A DNA stretch of 64,000 bases from Bacteroidota bacterium (GTDB taxonomy: Bacteria; Bacteroidota; Bacteroidia; Cytophagales; Cytophagaceae): positions 372,001-436,000 of the forward strand of contig JAEWYS010000001.1 in the NCBI GenBank assembly GCA_023458555.1, written 5' to 3'. The position numbers were made by a program, and so were the translations under genes. This document shows, in pieces, positions 51,701-58,625 of the stretch (within the stretch, counting starts at the first letter, position 1; each line of letters starts with the position of its first letter). The notes under the pieces were generated by a model. That model searched no databases. It worked only from the letters and a program-made list of their open reading frames with translations, and had not been told where the DNA came from.

Positions 51701-54125
51701 CAGGACAGTTTTCAGAAGATGTGGAGGTTAATTTTAAAACAATGGTGCTGCCCGGAACATTTTCTCCTTCGGATGGAATATAGCTGGCTCTCGGATCCTG
51801 TGGATTGGGCAAAAATGTGCCTGTTCCTCCCGACCAGACAGCGCCCGGAGCTCCAACAACAATTCCTGTCAGGTCAATCGTTGTATTGGCACATACCTTT
51901 ACATCAGGACCGGCATTTACGATGGGGCCGGTTATAAACGAAATCCTTAGCGTGTCGGAAACTCCGAGACAACCACCATTTCCGGTAGACTCAAGATATA
52001 ACTGTAAGCCACCTGCATTTATCTCGGCTTGTGTCGGAATATATGTTGCTGCAAGCTCATCTCTTCCTGGTACAAAGGTGCCGTTTCCGCCGATCCATCT
52101 TCCTCCTTCTGCTCCTTCGATGGAACCATTCAGTTCAATTTCAGGATTGTTGGCGCAGACTTCTACAGGATCTCCGGCATCTATAAGGGGGGCAGGAGTA
52201 AAGGTAATAGTGATATCTTTTTTATCTGCTTCGCACAGACCGTTACCGGTTGATTCTATATTCAGTGTTACAAATCCCCGGCTTAATTCACCGGCAGAAG
52301 GCTCATAGGTAATGGAAAGAGCATTTTCATTGGGAAATATCTGGCCTTCTCCGCCAGACCAGCGAACACCGGCTGCATTTTCTACAGATGCAGTCAGGGA
52401 GAAAACAGGATTATTGACACATACATTAAATGGTTCTCCGGGATCAACCACCGGAAGCGGCTGAATAAAAATATTCATGGTATCGGAAACAGGCGGACAC
52501 CCGTCGTTTCCGGTTGATGTCAGTACAATAGTAGCCAGTCTTGCTGCGATTTCGCTTTCCGAAGGCATATAAGTCCCCTGAAGATCGGTCAGTGAGGAAA
52601 ATATTCCCTTGCCATATGACCATATTCCTCCGGGCGCTCCGGTTACTTCCCCGTTCAGATTGAGAGGAAGTGTAGAAATACAAACGGTGGTATCGTTTGG
52701 TGCGTACAGCGGAGTATTAGCATTTGCATCTACTGTGACTTCCTGTACCACATAACTGATTTGATCACGGATTACATTGGCATACCACCAGGTATTGATT
52801 GTTTCCATGTAAGGACCGTTTTCACCACGATTTTGCCACTTGTGGCAGCCATCGAGTTCGCAACCTGTCAGATTGACCATAGGGTCAAGAGCCTGCCCCC
52901 GCCGTGAATCAAGTCGCGAATCATCCCAGTATAATTTAGGTTTTACAACACCTGAAGGGGGAAAAGGTCTTACCAGATTAACAATATATCCGTCCCGATG
53001 ATGTTCCACATCATACAAGGGAAGGTGAGTCATTCCATTGAAATAATCAATAATGACTTCCATTCGGGTGTCCGGAGAGACAAGTTCTCCGAATCCGTTG
53101 CGGGAATCCCATTTTATACAATTATGCCCGGGGACAACATCCACCTGAAAAAGAACATCTTCTGTTCCTGCCTGATATCCTGGGATATTATTGAGATCGA
53201 GGGTTATATCAATTGCGCCTGCTTTGCTCACATATATATTAATACAACGATTGTCCGGATCGCAACCGGTAATGGTGGAGGGCTCGGTTATTTCTCCGAA
53301 GTCTCCGGAAGGAAAGCATTCAGGGTCCGGGTTATTTAGAAATATCATGTATTCCGGAAATGTCTCGTTTCCATAACGCGATTGCCTGTCAGCTATCGGA
53401 TCATCTGTGATTGTACATCCACGGGAGTTGGCCGAAACCGTAAATCCAAATCCCATGATGTTGTTGAAGTTAAGAGCAGTGACAATGCTGTCCTTTGCAT
53501 ATACAAACATTTCGGCCTTGAAAGGATTGGCATCACTCATACACTGAATGTCCCAGTTTTTTGAGTGTAATCTTCCTTTCTTTATTACAGGAGTAGGGCC
53601 TGAAACATCTGCTACAGTAAAATCGACAAAATTAAAGACTCTCTTTTCCGGAGTAATGTTGTTCGGACTTCTGGGATTAAATTCAATGTAATAATCTCCG
53701 GTCATGGTCGCTTCGTGTTCGAAAGCAAAATAACCGGTTCCGGTAAGCTGTGAAGGACCGGAAACTGCTGCTGCATGATTAGGAATAAATCCCTGCTGAC
53801 CCCAGGAAGGTACACGAGTTGGTCCCATGACAACATTTCCCGCCGGATCTTTTAAACGAAAGTATACGTCATTATCGCTCTGGTGCAGACCAAAGTATAT
53901 TTTCTCTCCCAGATTACATATTCTTATATTGAGCCGATATTCTTCGGGAGTATCATATGTGGCGAATGGCCTTGTACGGGTATTCAGATCATATATTTGA
54001 AGGAATCCATAATCCGATGCAGCTGGTTGTAACTCTTTTGTTCCTTCAGAAAAGGAAAGAAAACTGAGTCCTGAAAAAGGAAGAACTATTAATAGCTTTA
54101 ACAGAATGTTAAAGTGTTTTTTCAT
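42786..54125 (-). CDS. Giant repeat-containing adhesin with type IX (CHU_C, type B) sorting domain
   Basis: The uninterrupted frame encodes 3779 residues. Order: signal peptide (MKKHFNILLKLLIVLPFSGL), a unique N-terminal region to about residue 470 (two or more beta domains, with several Cys), 32 recognisable repeats of about 88 residues plus one degenerate unit (to about residue 3390), three or so Ig-like Cys-containing modules, and a final CHU_C domain. The sorting domain begins near VFAPTAITVNGDTHNDHFEI, contains IFSRWGEVIYYSEDPNKAWD and ends YMIEGKVSVIR, the gliding-motility-associated type B signal. Type B cargo usually needs a partner PorP/SprF protein, and two are encoded beside it. 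The size and layout suggest a cell-surface adhesin or gliding filament like SprB. The stop lies 9 bp before the small basic-protein gene. Confidence 0.9.
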   Translation of the reverse strand: MKKHFNILLKLLIVLPFSGLSFLSFSEGTKELQPAASDYGFLQIYDLNTRTRPFATYDTPEEYRLNIRICNLGEKIYFGLHQSDNDVYFRLKDPAGNVVMGPTRVPSWGQQGFIPNHAAAVSGPSQLTGTGYFAFEHEATMTGDYYIEFNPRSPNNITPEKRVFNFVDFTVADVSGPTPVIKKGRLHSKNWDIQCMSDANPFKAEMFVYAKDSIVTALNFNNIMGFGFTVSANSRGCTITDDPIADRQSRYGNETFPEYMIFLNNPDPECFPSGDFGEITEPSTITGCDPDNRCINIYVSKAGAIDITLDLNNIPGYQAGTEDVLFQVDVVPGHNCIKWDSRNGFGELVSPDTRMEVIIDYFNGMTHLPLYDVEHHRDGYIVNLVRPFPPSGVVKPKLYWDDSRLDSRRGQALDPMVNLTGCELDGCHKWQNRGENGPYMETINTWWYANVIRDQISYVVQEVTVDANANTPLYAPNDTTVCISTLPLNLNGEVTGAPGGIWSYGKGIFSSLTDLQGTYMPSESEIAARLATIVLTSTGNDGCPPVSDTMNIFIQPLPVVDPGEPFNVCVNNPVFSLTASVENAAGVRWSGGEGQIFPNENALSITYEPSAGELSRGFVTLNIESTGNGLCEADKKDITITFTPAPLIDAGDPVEVCANNPEIELNGSIEGAEGGRWIGGNGTFVPGRDELAATYIPTQAEINAGGLQLYLESTGNGGCLGVSDTLRISFITGPIVNAGPDVKVCANTTIDLTGIVVGAPGAVWSGGTGTFLPNPQDPRASYIPSEGENVPGSTIVLKLTSTSSENCPDDEDELVITIGEGPQANAGPSMFICDNNPVANLSGSVSLATGGIWSGGQGSFIPNRTSLKVRYIPTEGEIRSGIIPLLLTTTGNDTCGAAVDTIIILISSSPVVDAGQNQVICANNSEIQLNGSASNATDYLWSGGQGIFLPSANTLNPRYIPSQNEIQSGYLRLRLQANQTSCNAVEDYLEIRFTQAPQAHTGPPAVVCENKPDAFVYSYVITATGGIWSGGQGKYSPSNTASHITYTPTAEEVRNGSVTLVLTTTGNGNCLEDKDSVEISFIPGPTVNAGPDQEICYNNPVINLAGIISGSGRGYWSGGRGGYFSPGNHLLNTSYIPSQHELNSGLITLYLTSQDNGNCNPVTDTINIRVIPAPAIEAGPDKVMCASGDPVTLSVNLSGANGVVWSGGLGTFNPENGLTTRYTPSITEIRNGIVTLTATSTGNGPCKAVSDNVNVRIMEGPSVNAGPDQVICGAETNFFLSRGSYTNSSGIQWTTTGNGSFSPSNTVISPTYNISSEDKTRGYVNIILKSTGNSLCPEVSDTMQVSFTPVPTIDAGPNKTVCTNALPVNLYAEGTPAVWTGGQGRFSPSREVMNPEYHPSPAELSAGSVTLTSTTIPSGSCPAVSDQVTIRFEEGPSVSLGPDIVLCGNAGSIELSANYQNTGGVVWSSNGSGTFLPDKESARVTYLFSSGDKLNESIYFFANTSGNSICPGNKDTLKLTLTPEIKVNAGPDQTFCADIDEITLAGSVNNTSNITWSSLGSGQFRNPNSLNASYIPSATDKNNGSVALILSTGATQQCPPVSDTVIFSFTPVPTIYAGPDRSICESADSIHLNGHMTIATEAAWKTNGHGSFSPSNIGTSVQYYLSPEDRGLASIQFILETTSQGNCKPVSDTLIVQLRPEAIVEAGDKIELCETNSFVEIKGSVSNATGVQWTTSGSGSFSNPNTLNTRYQPGALDYSNGAVLLTLESVDDQQICQAQKDYVEVIFIKSPTLEVSPIQHICINSPDISLSASSEASSGIIWTSNGNGTFNNTQNSLFATYYFSLADQNQPEIIFEAKVSGNADCPDIIKTTKAVFIPLPEPNAGPDITVCADTASIHLSASADHSTEGLWNTNGTGVFYPNRTVLSPQYTPSEEDIRKGTIRLVYTAFSGGPCPSVADTMNIIITPATVSSAGSDMVVCASQHAIPLAGQVSYTTSGMWTTSGSGSFSPSADVLNATYIPSAADTTAQKVVLTLSTTGNDLCKVHSDQLEINFTAVPEVKLGPDITVCETAVSIPLKASVVNAGGGRWSYSGTGRLSPDITHPQPDYFISETDRIRGEIRFIYTSTNNGLCPEHKDTMKVFLSPLPQIEAGPDLSICYDETGAPLSVTYTNAPGIEWFSDGNGEFAPDKYTPSAVYIPSASDKNSGLVNIRVVSLSDGLCPATEDRLKLTITPAPLVNAGPDQLVCEDSEGIKLSGAVQHAGGAIWITSGSGAFSPDASSLNAVYYQSKDDIDAGGVTLTLLTTDNKNCFAVRDSMLIRFDPLPKLDVGPDLFICEDVVSFPLQAVTENATGVLWQVLEGNGSFNPSSALVSTSYEPSMDDKARSYVTFMATATGTGKCNSPSDHIRITFSPLPTVDAGPDKSLCVTDLPIKLEGSGTYGQWTGGNGTYSPGPTTLRAQYHPTAAEIAAGTLELHLESLDHGTCPPTYSSVVFTILQGPQISALAPGDICSSENSISLSANILNAGSMIWNSSGTGTFSNNQQSNTTYTLSALDKVSGSLTFTARTIQDNLCAPVSIQVQTNIHIAPFADAGYDLSGCEDRSSYPLTASVQHATSLQWTGGTGTFTEASSAATIYTPSGSDKSNGIVTLYIEASGNSLCPPARDSVKIRFVNPPAASIENLDPLCTDQEYIELKSTVNGAGGGIWSSSGTGTFSPGPANLNPRYYLSATDKIQNQILFTLTTTGNNACGPVSANAPVELVPAPVINALTTPPAVCEDNTAIPLEATILHATGVSWSTSGSGQFTPDAGNLTPVYHPTLQEINQGAVSLRVVTTGHHNSCAPSMRTIVIPISPSPTAQVNAGQDQELCVDIEEVHLNGQITISKTAEWKSSGDGIFTPSNTYLSAKYIPGPADRSNGMVLISLTTTDNGICAPASDTMQVTFTPAPAVSLGPDDTVCVETFRINLSGSVDIAIGGRWSSNGSGYFAPAATSLSTAYIPSEEDKRKNELIFTLTTTGNGTCKPVSTDQIVTLIAVPAIRIEPLEEICASENSIQLNASATNANDVVWTANGTGSFDNTTGLSPVYHLSSDDQQRNELSFSAQTVGNTYCEARKASVRLTIVPVPELYISSSGSVCADTELIHLSAYIEDNTIPVQWIANGTGNFFPDPNLINTGYIPSQDDRQKDSLLFELTITGDHVCRNTFISKIIHIAPAPVATTAPVSTCDYAMGISLSGSVQNAGNGRWSSSGSGILSPTGYSLNTQYYPSAADAEKRSIQLYFISTDNGICGADSVQTEILLNPPPVADAGRDQRICVNTPMILSGNANPLYSFQWKSATGHVLANDYLVKITTNTNTFYTYTVTDPHGCQNTDTVHVTVLTPPTLNLEPHYCFVKDLILDSRPQSTSPMIGDFHWMKNSNIIPNEQSPLLWVTDKGAYAVIYSDGNCSVKDLSEVTAPPALRTSGKITCAGDLTTIRSVGSGQLNYTWIQQNGGILNSTTSSVNYLVPNDTSMITVIGTDSRGCITKDSAFIIGTPRPLVVLSDSAVCQGEEVIFVSTPKNWNLIEKYAPDLDWYHNNTLVSQTDSVLAREAGSYIATIRIGECIARDTATLRYNPNPEAGLEKEKRYCEEIDKYISIESYSNGLRYLWAPTGDTTRSIIVHEPGTYYLKVSNEFNCIDTDSILVRDICPPRVFAPTAITVNGDTHNDHFEIFGKYFTNFTLTIFSRWGEVIYYSEDPNKAWDGHYRGQPMPIGVYPWIITYEGIHEDYKGPYMIEGKVSVIR
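44228..52718 (-). repeat. 32 tandem coding repeats of about 88 residues inside the giant adhesin
   Basis: Each unit reads approximately PxVxAGPDxxVC, a hydrophobic strand, xxATGGxWSGGxGxFxP, YxPSxxExxxG, xLxLxSTGNGxC, then a closing VSDxxxIxFxP. Two Cys per unit, about 55 residues apart, recur almost invariably and probably form an intradomain disulfide. The units have diverged at DNA level, so this is an old array, not a recent expansion. A 33rd, degenerate unit follows at the C-terminal side. Confidence 0.85.
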
Positions 54126-54898
54126 AGTGATTTAAGTGTTTTTGTTTACTTAAACGGATAATCAGTGCTCTTGCCAGAGGAATGCTTTATCCTTTCGATT
54201 ACCTGATATAAAAAACAAAATCCAATACCGGAGACTGAAATATAAATATGAAAGTGATAAAAGATCTGGTCCGGTAACTGGTCTGGAGCAGTATAGATCA
54301 TATGCCGCAGGTTATAATCTTTTAATCAGACTGATACATTGTACTAATACGTATTAGATCAAGGAACAAGTTGTTGGTAATGGACTTTTTTTTATTATTT
54401 TCTTAATCTTTTTAAGATTTTATATACAAATAAGGTGAAAAAATCCTATTATCCATGGAAATTGTTATATTTTAATTGTCCAGGAAAACAAGTAAACGTT
54501 TTAGTTAGCTACTTTTAATTTATCACTCCATTTTTTGTATACAAATGAACTTTCAAATATAAGACTAAATTTTTGTATTGTTTTTAAAGTTGACTGGTAA
54601 GCTGTGATCAGCCTTTAAATTAAATAGTTAGTAAAACTCCGGTTCAAATGTGTGGTAATTTGTTGTTATAATGTGGCTTATAATCAATAAGCCCCTTATA
54701 AATATCATAAAAATGAGATTGGTAACCGCATATCCCGATGATAATGGCAGATTGTCTGTCTTGATTATATATATGATTATATGATGACCCGAATAAGCCG
54801 GATACCGGAGAATATTACTTCGGGAAATATTTTTTATTTTAAAACTCGCTTCATTATCTAAAAAGTTGTTATTTTGCTCAAACTTTAAAATAAACTTG
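54126..54898. other. Long intergenic region upstream of the adhesin
   Basis: No gene of credible length or RNA is visible in this AT-rich 773-bp stretch. It should hold the promoter of the giant adhesin and of the small membrane-protein gene to its right. A TATATTTG box occurs leftward at 54554-54561, but without a good -33 element. A small hairpin (GGCTTAT, 5-base loop, ATAAGCC) is at 54675-54693 with unclear purpose. Confidence 0.5.
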
Positions 54899-55093
54899 AT
54901 GGCAACTTTAGGCGTAATTTTAATGGTCGGAGGATTTATCCTTGGAATCTATGGTGGTTTGACAATGTCGAGAAGAGAAGTGATGTTTAGTTCTAATGGT
55001 GAGTTGAATCAAAACAAGCAATTAGCATTAAGCGTAATTTCAGGGGCATCTGCACTTGCTATGATTGTCGGCTTTCTTTGCTACTATAACTAA
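54899..55093 (+). CDS. Small two-helix membrane protein
   Basis: The ATG at 54899 gives 64 residues with two membrane segments: ATLGVILMVGGFILGIYGGL near the start and SVISGASALAMIVGFLCYYN at the end. A short polar loop lies between them (SRREVMFSSNGELNQNKQ). A longer upstream start would add a Cys-containing, poorly supported leader. The gene is followed by two hairpins typical of transcript ends, which supports it being real. I do not recognise a family with confidence. It lies between the adhesin and pbp1A-type genes without a clear functional link. Confidence 0.65.
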   Translation: MATLGVILMVGGFILGIYGGLTMSRREVMFSSNGELNQNKQLALSVISGASALAMIVGFLCYYN

Positions 55094-55122
55094 TTCTGAG
55101 TTCTGTACTCAGAATAGTTTAC
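55093..55122 (+). terminator. Hairpin at the stop of the small membrane-protein gene
   Basis: A perfect 9-bp stem (ATTCTGAGT / ACTCAGAAT) with a 5-base loop begins at the last base of the stop codon. The following sequence, AGTTTACTT, is only weakly T-rich, so it may be a partial terminator. Confidence 0.6.
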
Positions 55123-55157
55123 TTGAAATTTCACCTGTTCCGAAAATTTTAACCTTC

Positions 55158-55211
55158 AAGTTACTTTTAATTGTTTTGTACTGTGACAGTTTAAAGTAAC
55201 TTTTCTTTTCA
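55158..55211 (+). terminator. Terminator-like inverted repeat before the PBP1A gene
   Basis: Arms AAGTTACTTT (55158-55167) and AAAGTAACTT (55193-55202) are perfect complements. The loop holds a second small hairpin (ACTGT/ACAGT), and a T-rich run (TTTCTTTTC) follows. It probably ends the upstream transcript. Confidence 0.6.
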
Positions 55212-55318
55212 GGGGTTTCTCAGTTTCACGCAGGAAGCTTTTTAACGCTTATACAGATCTTGTTATCACAGATTTTTTATGAACTTTGTTCAGGTTTAGA
55301 TGTTGATGTTTTTTTCAG

Positions 55319-57736
55319 GTGACAGACAAGATTAACTTTGCTCAAAAAATAGAAAATTTATACTCCAAAATAAGGAACGGTTTTGCGCAGCATCCTGTCC
55401 TTTTGAAATTGATAAGACTGGGGCTGGTGTTGACTGCTTTTTTTCTGCTATTATTTTTGAGTGTGTATCTGTGGATGTATTCCACCGTACCTTCAACTAC
55501 TACCTTTCAAAGTTTACGAAATTATACTTCATCGGAAGTTTATAGCAAAGACGGACAGCTGCTGGGAAAATATTTTTTGTATGACCGGACGAATATAAAA
55601 CTTGATGCAGTATCAGAGCATATTGTGGATGCATTGATTGCAACAGAAGATATTCGCTTTTATGAGCACAAGGGTATTGATAAGAGAAGCCTGCTACGGG
55701 TTTTTTTTAAAACGATTCTTCAGGGAAAGGAAGAGTCAGGCGGAGGTAGTACCATTACCCAGCAATTGGCAAAAAATCTTTTTCCAAGAAAAAGATTTCG
55801 CTTTGTCTCATTGCCTCTTAATAAAATCCGGGAATTTATTATTGCTGAAAAACTGGAAAGCTTTTTTTCCAAGGAAGAGATTCTGATGCTTTACCTTAAC
55901 ACAGTACCTTTTGGTGAAAATGCGTACGGTATTGAAGTTGCTTCCAGACGGTTTTTTAATAAATCCGCAGGAAATGTTACAGTTCAGGAAGCTGCGACTC
56001 TGGTAGGTATGCTGAAGGCAACATCTTTGTATAATCCGAGAAGGCATCCGGAAGCTGCGCTGAATCGCCGTAACGTGGTTTTAAATCAGATGAATAAATA
56101 TGAATATCTGTCTGATCAGCAATATGATTCTATACAAAAGTTACCTTTGAAGCTGGATTACAAATTTATTGATCATAATCAGGGACCAGCAACCTATTTC
56201 AGAGAACAGCTGAGAATGGAACTGGCTGACTGGTGTGCCAGAAACCGAAAGGATGATGGAACACCTTATAATATATATACAGATGGCCTGAAAATTTATA
56301 CTACTCTTGATTACAAGATGCAGATGTATGCAGAATCTGCTGTGTACAAGCAGATGGAGCGTTTGCAGAAACAATTTGCAGACCATTGGGGAAAGCAAAC
56401 TCCTTGGGGAAAAAATACTTCAGTAATTGAAGACGCCAAAAAAAGAAGTGTGCGGTACAAAAGGCTTAAGAAGGAGGGATATTCAGAAAAAGAGATACAG
56501 GCTGATTTCCAAAAGCAGACGGATGTGTCACTTTTTTCATATAAGGGGAGTAAGTCCGTGCCAATGACCCCTCTGGATTCAATTCGCTATTATCTGAAAT
56601 TTCTTCATGCCGGTTTTTTGGTTATGGATCCGCATACTGCCGAGATAAGAGCCTGGGTTGGTGGTATCAATCATGAATTTTTTAAGTATGATCATGTCAA
56701 CAGAATGGCAAAGCGTCAGGTTGGGTCTACATTCAAACCTATTGTTTATGCGGAAGCGCTTCGACAGGGATTTCAGCCTTGTGAGTTTTTTCCAAATGAA
56801 AAACAAACCTATGAAATGTATGATAACTGGTCACCTGCTAATGCAGACGGACAATACGGGGGAGAATATTCGCTGAAAGGAGCTCTGACAAACTCTGTCA
56901 ATACGATATCAGCCAGTCTTATAATGAAAACCGGGGCTGAAAGTGTTGTTCAGCTGGCTGAAAATATGGGCATACGCAGTCCTTTGAGTCCGGTGCCTTC
57001 TCTTGCCTTGGGTACTGCAGATATTTCTCTGTATGAAATGGTTAGTGCCTATATGGTATTTGCCTCCGGGGGGAAATACAGGACACCGCGGTATTTGCTT
57101 CGAATTGAAAATTCGGAAGGAAAAATTCTCGAGGATTTCAGCATAGTGGATAATGAAGAAATCTCAGTCCTGACCGAAGAGCAAACGCAGATGATGACTT
57201 CCATCATGCAAAATGTAATTACCCAGGGGACTGGTCAGCGACTTCGATATCAGTATGGGTTGACGATTCCTATTGCCGGTAAAACGGGAACGACTCAGAA
57301 TCATGCAGATGGCTGGTTTATCGGGTACACTCCTGATCTGGTGGCCGGCGCCTGGGTAGGAGGAGAAGACAGACGAATTCGCTTCAGATCGATAAGTCTC
57401 GGACAGGGCTCAAATACAGCCTTGCCAATCTGGGGAGAATTTATGTCAAGTATTTTGGCAGACCCCGGCTATGCATCCATGCGTAAAGCGAAATTTCCTG
57501 AACTGTCTCAGGAGATGAAAGAGGCGTTGGATTGTCCCTTGTATTTGGAGCCGGCAGACAGTACGTCTTTCTGGGATAAGCTTTTTGGTGCAGGAAATAA
57601 TCGAAAAGATTCATCTGCTTCCCGTGCCAGAGCTTACCGTAGGCCGGCATCTCAGAGTAATTATACAAAGAAATCTTCTAAAGCAAAGAAGAAAAACAAT
57701 GATAAAGGTTTCTGGGAAATTTTTAAAAGAAAGTAA
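55319..57736 (+). CDS. Bifunctional transglycosylase/transpeptidase (class A PBP, PBP1A-type)
   Basis: The 805-residue enzyme polymerises and cross-links peptidoglycan. After one N-terminal membrane anchor (about 27-50), the glycosyltransferase domain shows ALIATEDIRFYEHKGID near residue 105, GGGSTITQQLAKNLFPRK near residue 140 and KEEILMLYLNTVPFGENAYG near residue 180. The transpeptidase domain has STFK in KRQVGSTFKPIVYAEAL near residue 470, SVN in LTNSVNTISASL near residue 524, and KTGT in PIAGKTGTTQNHADGWFIG near residue 655. A disordered, Lys/Ser-rich tail ends the protein. It starts with a GTG; no ATG is in frame upstream. A weak promoter-like pair (TTG at 55260 and GAACTTTG at 55281) is nearby. 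Confidence 0.93.
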   Translation: MTDKINFAQKIENLYSKIRNGFAQHPVLLKLIRLGLVLTAFFLLLFLSVYLWMYSTVPSTTTFQSLRNYTSSEVYSKDGQLLGKYFLYDRTNIKLDAVSEHIVDALIATEDIRFYEHKGIDKRSLLRVFFKTILQGKEESGGGSTITQQLAKNLFPRKRFRFVSLPLNKIREFIIAEKLESFFSKEEILMLYLNTVPFGENAYGIEVASRRFFNKSAGNVTVQEAATLVGMLKATSLYNPRRHPEAALNRRNVVLNQMNKYEYLSDQQYDSIQKLPLKLDYKFIDHNQGPATYFREQLRMELADWCARNRKDDGTPYNIYTDGLKIYTTLDYKMQMYAESAVYKQMERLQKQFADHWGKQTPWGKNTSVIEDAKKRSVRYKRLKKEGYSEKEIQADFQKQTDVSLFSYKGSKSVPMTPLDSIRYYLKFLHAGFLVMDPHTAEIRAWVGGINHEFFKYDHVNRMAKRQVGSTFKPIVYAEALRQGFQPCEFFPNEKQTYEMYDNWSPANADGQYGGEYSLKGALTNSVNTISASLIMKTGAESVVQLAENMGIRSPLSPVPSLALGTADISLYEMVSAYMVFASGGKYRTPRYLLRIENSEGKILEDFSIVDNEEISVLTEEQTQMMTSIMQNVITQGTGQRLRYQYGLTIPIAGKTGTTQNHADGWFIGYTPDLVAGAWVGGEDRRIRFRSISLGQGSNTALPIWGEFMSSILADPGYASMRKAKFPELSQEMKEALDCPLYLEPADSTSFWDKLFGAGNNRKDSSASRARAYRRPASQSNYTKKSSKAKKKNNDKGFWEIFKRK

Positions 57737-57793
57737 CCGGTTGTCAGAAGAAGAATGAACCTGATGGATTACTTACTGCTCCTGACGACCGGT
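57736..57793. repeat. Inverted repeat between convergent PBP1A and exonuclease genes
   Basis: Arms ACCGGTTGTCAG (57736-57747) and CTGACGACCGGT (57782-57793) pair over 12 positions with one wobble. The 34-base loop has no T-run after it. It lies between two genes that face each other and may be a weak bidirectional terminator or a 3'-end protecting stem. Confidence 0.6.
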
Positions 57794-57801
57794 CCGGAAG
57801 T

Positions 57802-58608
57802 TTAGCGAAGGTTAAATTTCCTTAATTTAATTTCTGTGATTTTTCGTTTGGTATTGAGCGCAAAGTCTCCTTTCATTATCCAGTCATAATAGGAGGGGTC
57901 CTTTTCCAGAATTGCGGCTACCGGCTGGTCTTTATATTTTCCGAAATTAAATACCTCTTCTCCTTTACTATTGTATGCAATTCTTCCGGCAAGATCAGCA
58001 AACTGCATGGCGGTAAGATTATGAAGAGCGTTTACATCATGTTGGACAGGAACATACTCTTTCCCGTTTTTATCTTTTATCACGACATCTTTGTAGCGCT
58101 CAAGCTGTGCCTTGAACACTTCATAGGTTGCAATGGTGTCAGCTTCTGCACTGTGAGCATCCTCCAGTTCCTTCTGGCAGTAAAATTTATACGCAGCGCT
58201 GAGAGTACGTGGTTCCATCAGGTGAAAAATGCGTTGAACATCAACAATTTTACGATTGTTTACGTCAAACTCGATTCCGGCACGCAAAAATTCTTCTACC
58301 AGTACCGGTACATCAAATTTGATCAGGTTAAAGCCTCCAAGGTCGCATCCTTCAAGAAATTGGGCCAGTGAATGGGCAATACTTTTGAAAGTAGGCATAT
58401 TGACCACGTCTTCATCATATATTCCGTGGATCAGACTTGATTCCACAGGAATGGGTATTGTTGGATTGATTCTGGTAGTTTTGACAGTTACCTCGTTGGC
58501 AACATTGACTTTTAGTATGCTGATTTCAACAATCCGGTCCTGAGTTATATTTGTTCCTGTTGTTTCAAGGTCAAAAAAAGCCAGAGGTTTTTTTAAATGT
58601 AAGGTCAC
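57802..58608 (-). CDS. DnaQ-like DEDDh 3'-5' exonuclease with C-terminal DUF3820-like domain
   Basis: The 268-residue protein starts with the DEDDh exonuclease core: FFDLETTGTN (D13, E15), LGGFNLIKFDVPVL near residue 90, and DAHSAEADTIATYEVF near residue 150 with the catalytic His. After a linker, residues about 218-265 read FNFGKYKDQPVAAILEKDPS, then YYDWIMKGDF. That pattern resembles the small DUF3820 / quorum-regulated virulence-factor domain found after some exonucleases. It is likely a repair or proofreading exonuclease. It is 17 bp after mpl in the same direction and so shares its promoter. Confidence 0.88.
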   Translation of the reverse strand: MTLHLKKPLAFFDLETTGTNITQDRIVEISILKVNVANEVTVKTTRINPTIPIPVESSLIHGIYDEDVVNMPTFKSIAHSLAQFLEGCDLGGFNLIKFDVPVLVEEFLRAGIEFDVNNRKIVDVQRIFHLMEPRTLSAAYKFYCQKELEDAHSAEADTIATYEVFKAQLERYKDVVIKDKNGKEYVPVQHDVNALHNLTAMQFADLAGRIAYNSKGEEVFNFGKYKDQPVAAILEKDPSYYDWIMKGDFALNTKRKITEIKLRKFNLR

Positions 58609-58625
58609 TTTAATAATATTTTGAT

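Noticed and set aside
51805..52308. 167-residue plus-strand frame within the giant adhesin
   Set aside because: It is produced by the repeat periodicity on the opposite strand and has no independent support.
44228..52718. Recent tandem DNA duplication or assembly artefact
   Set aside because: The units are strongly diverged from each other in sequence and length, so they are not recent copies or collapsed reads.
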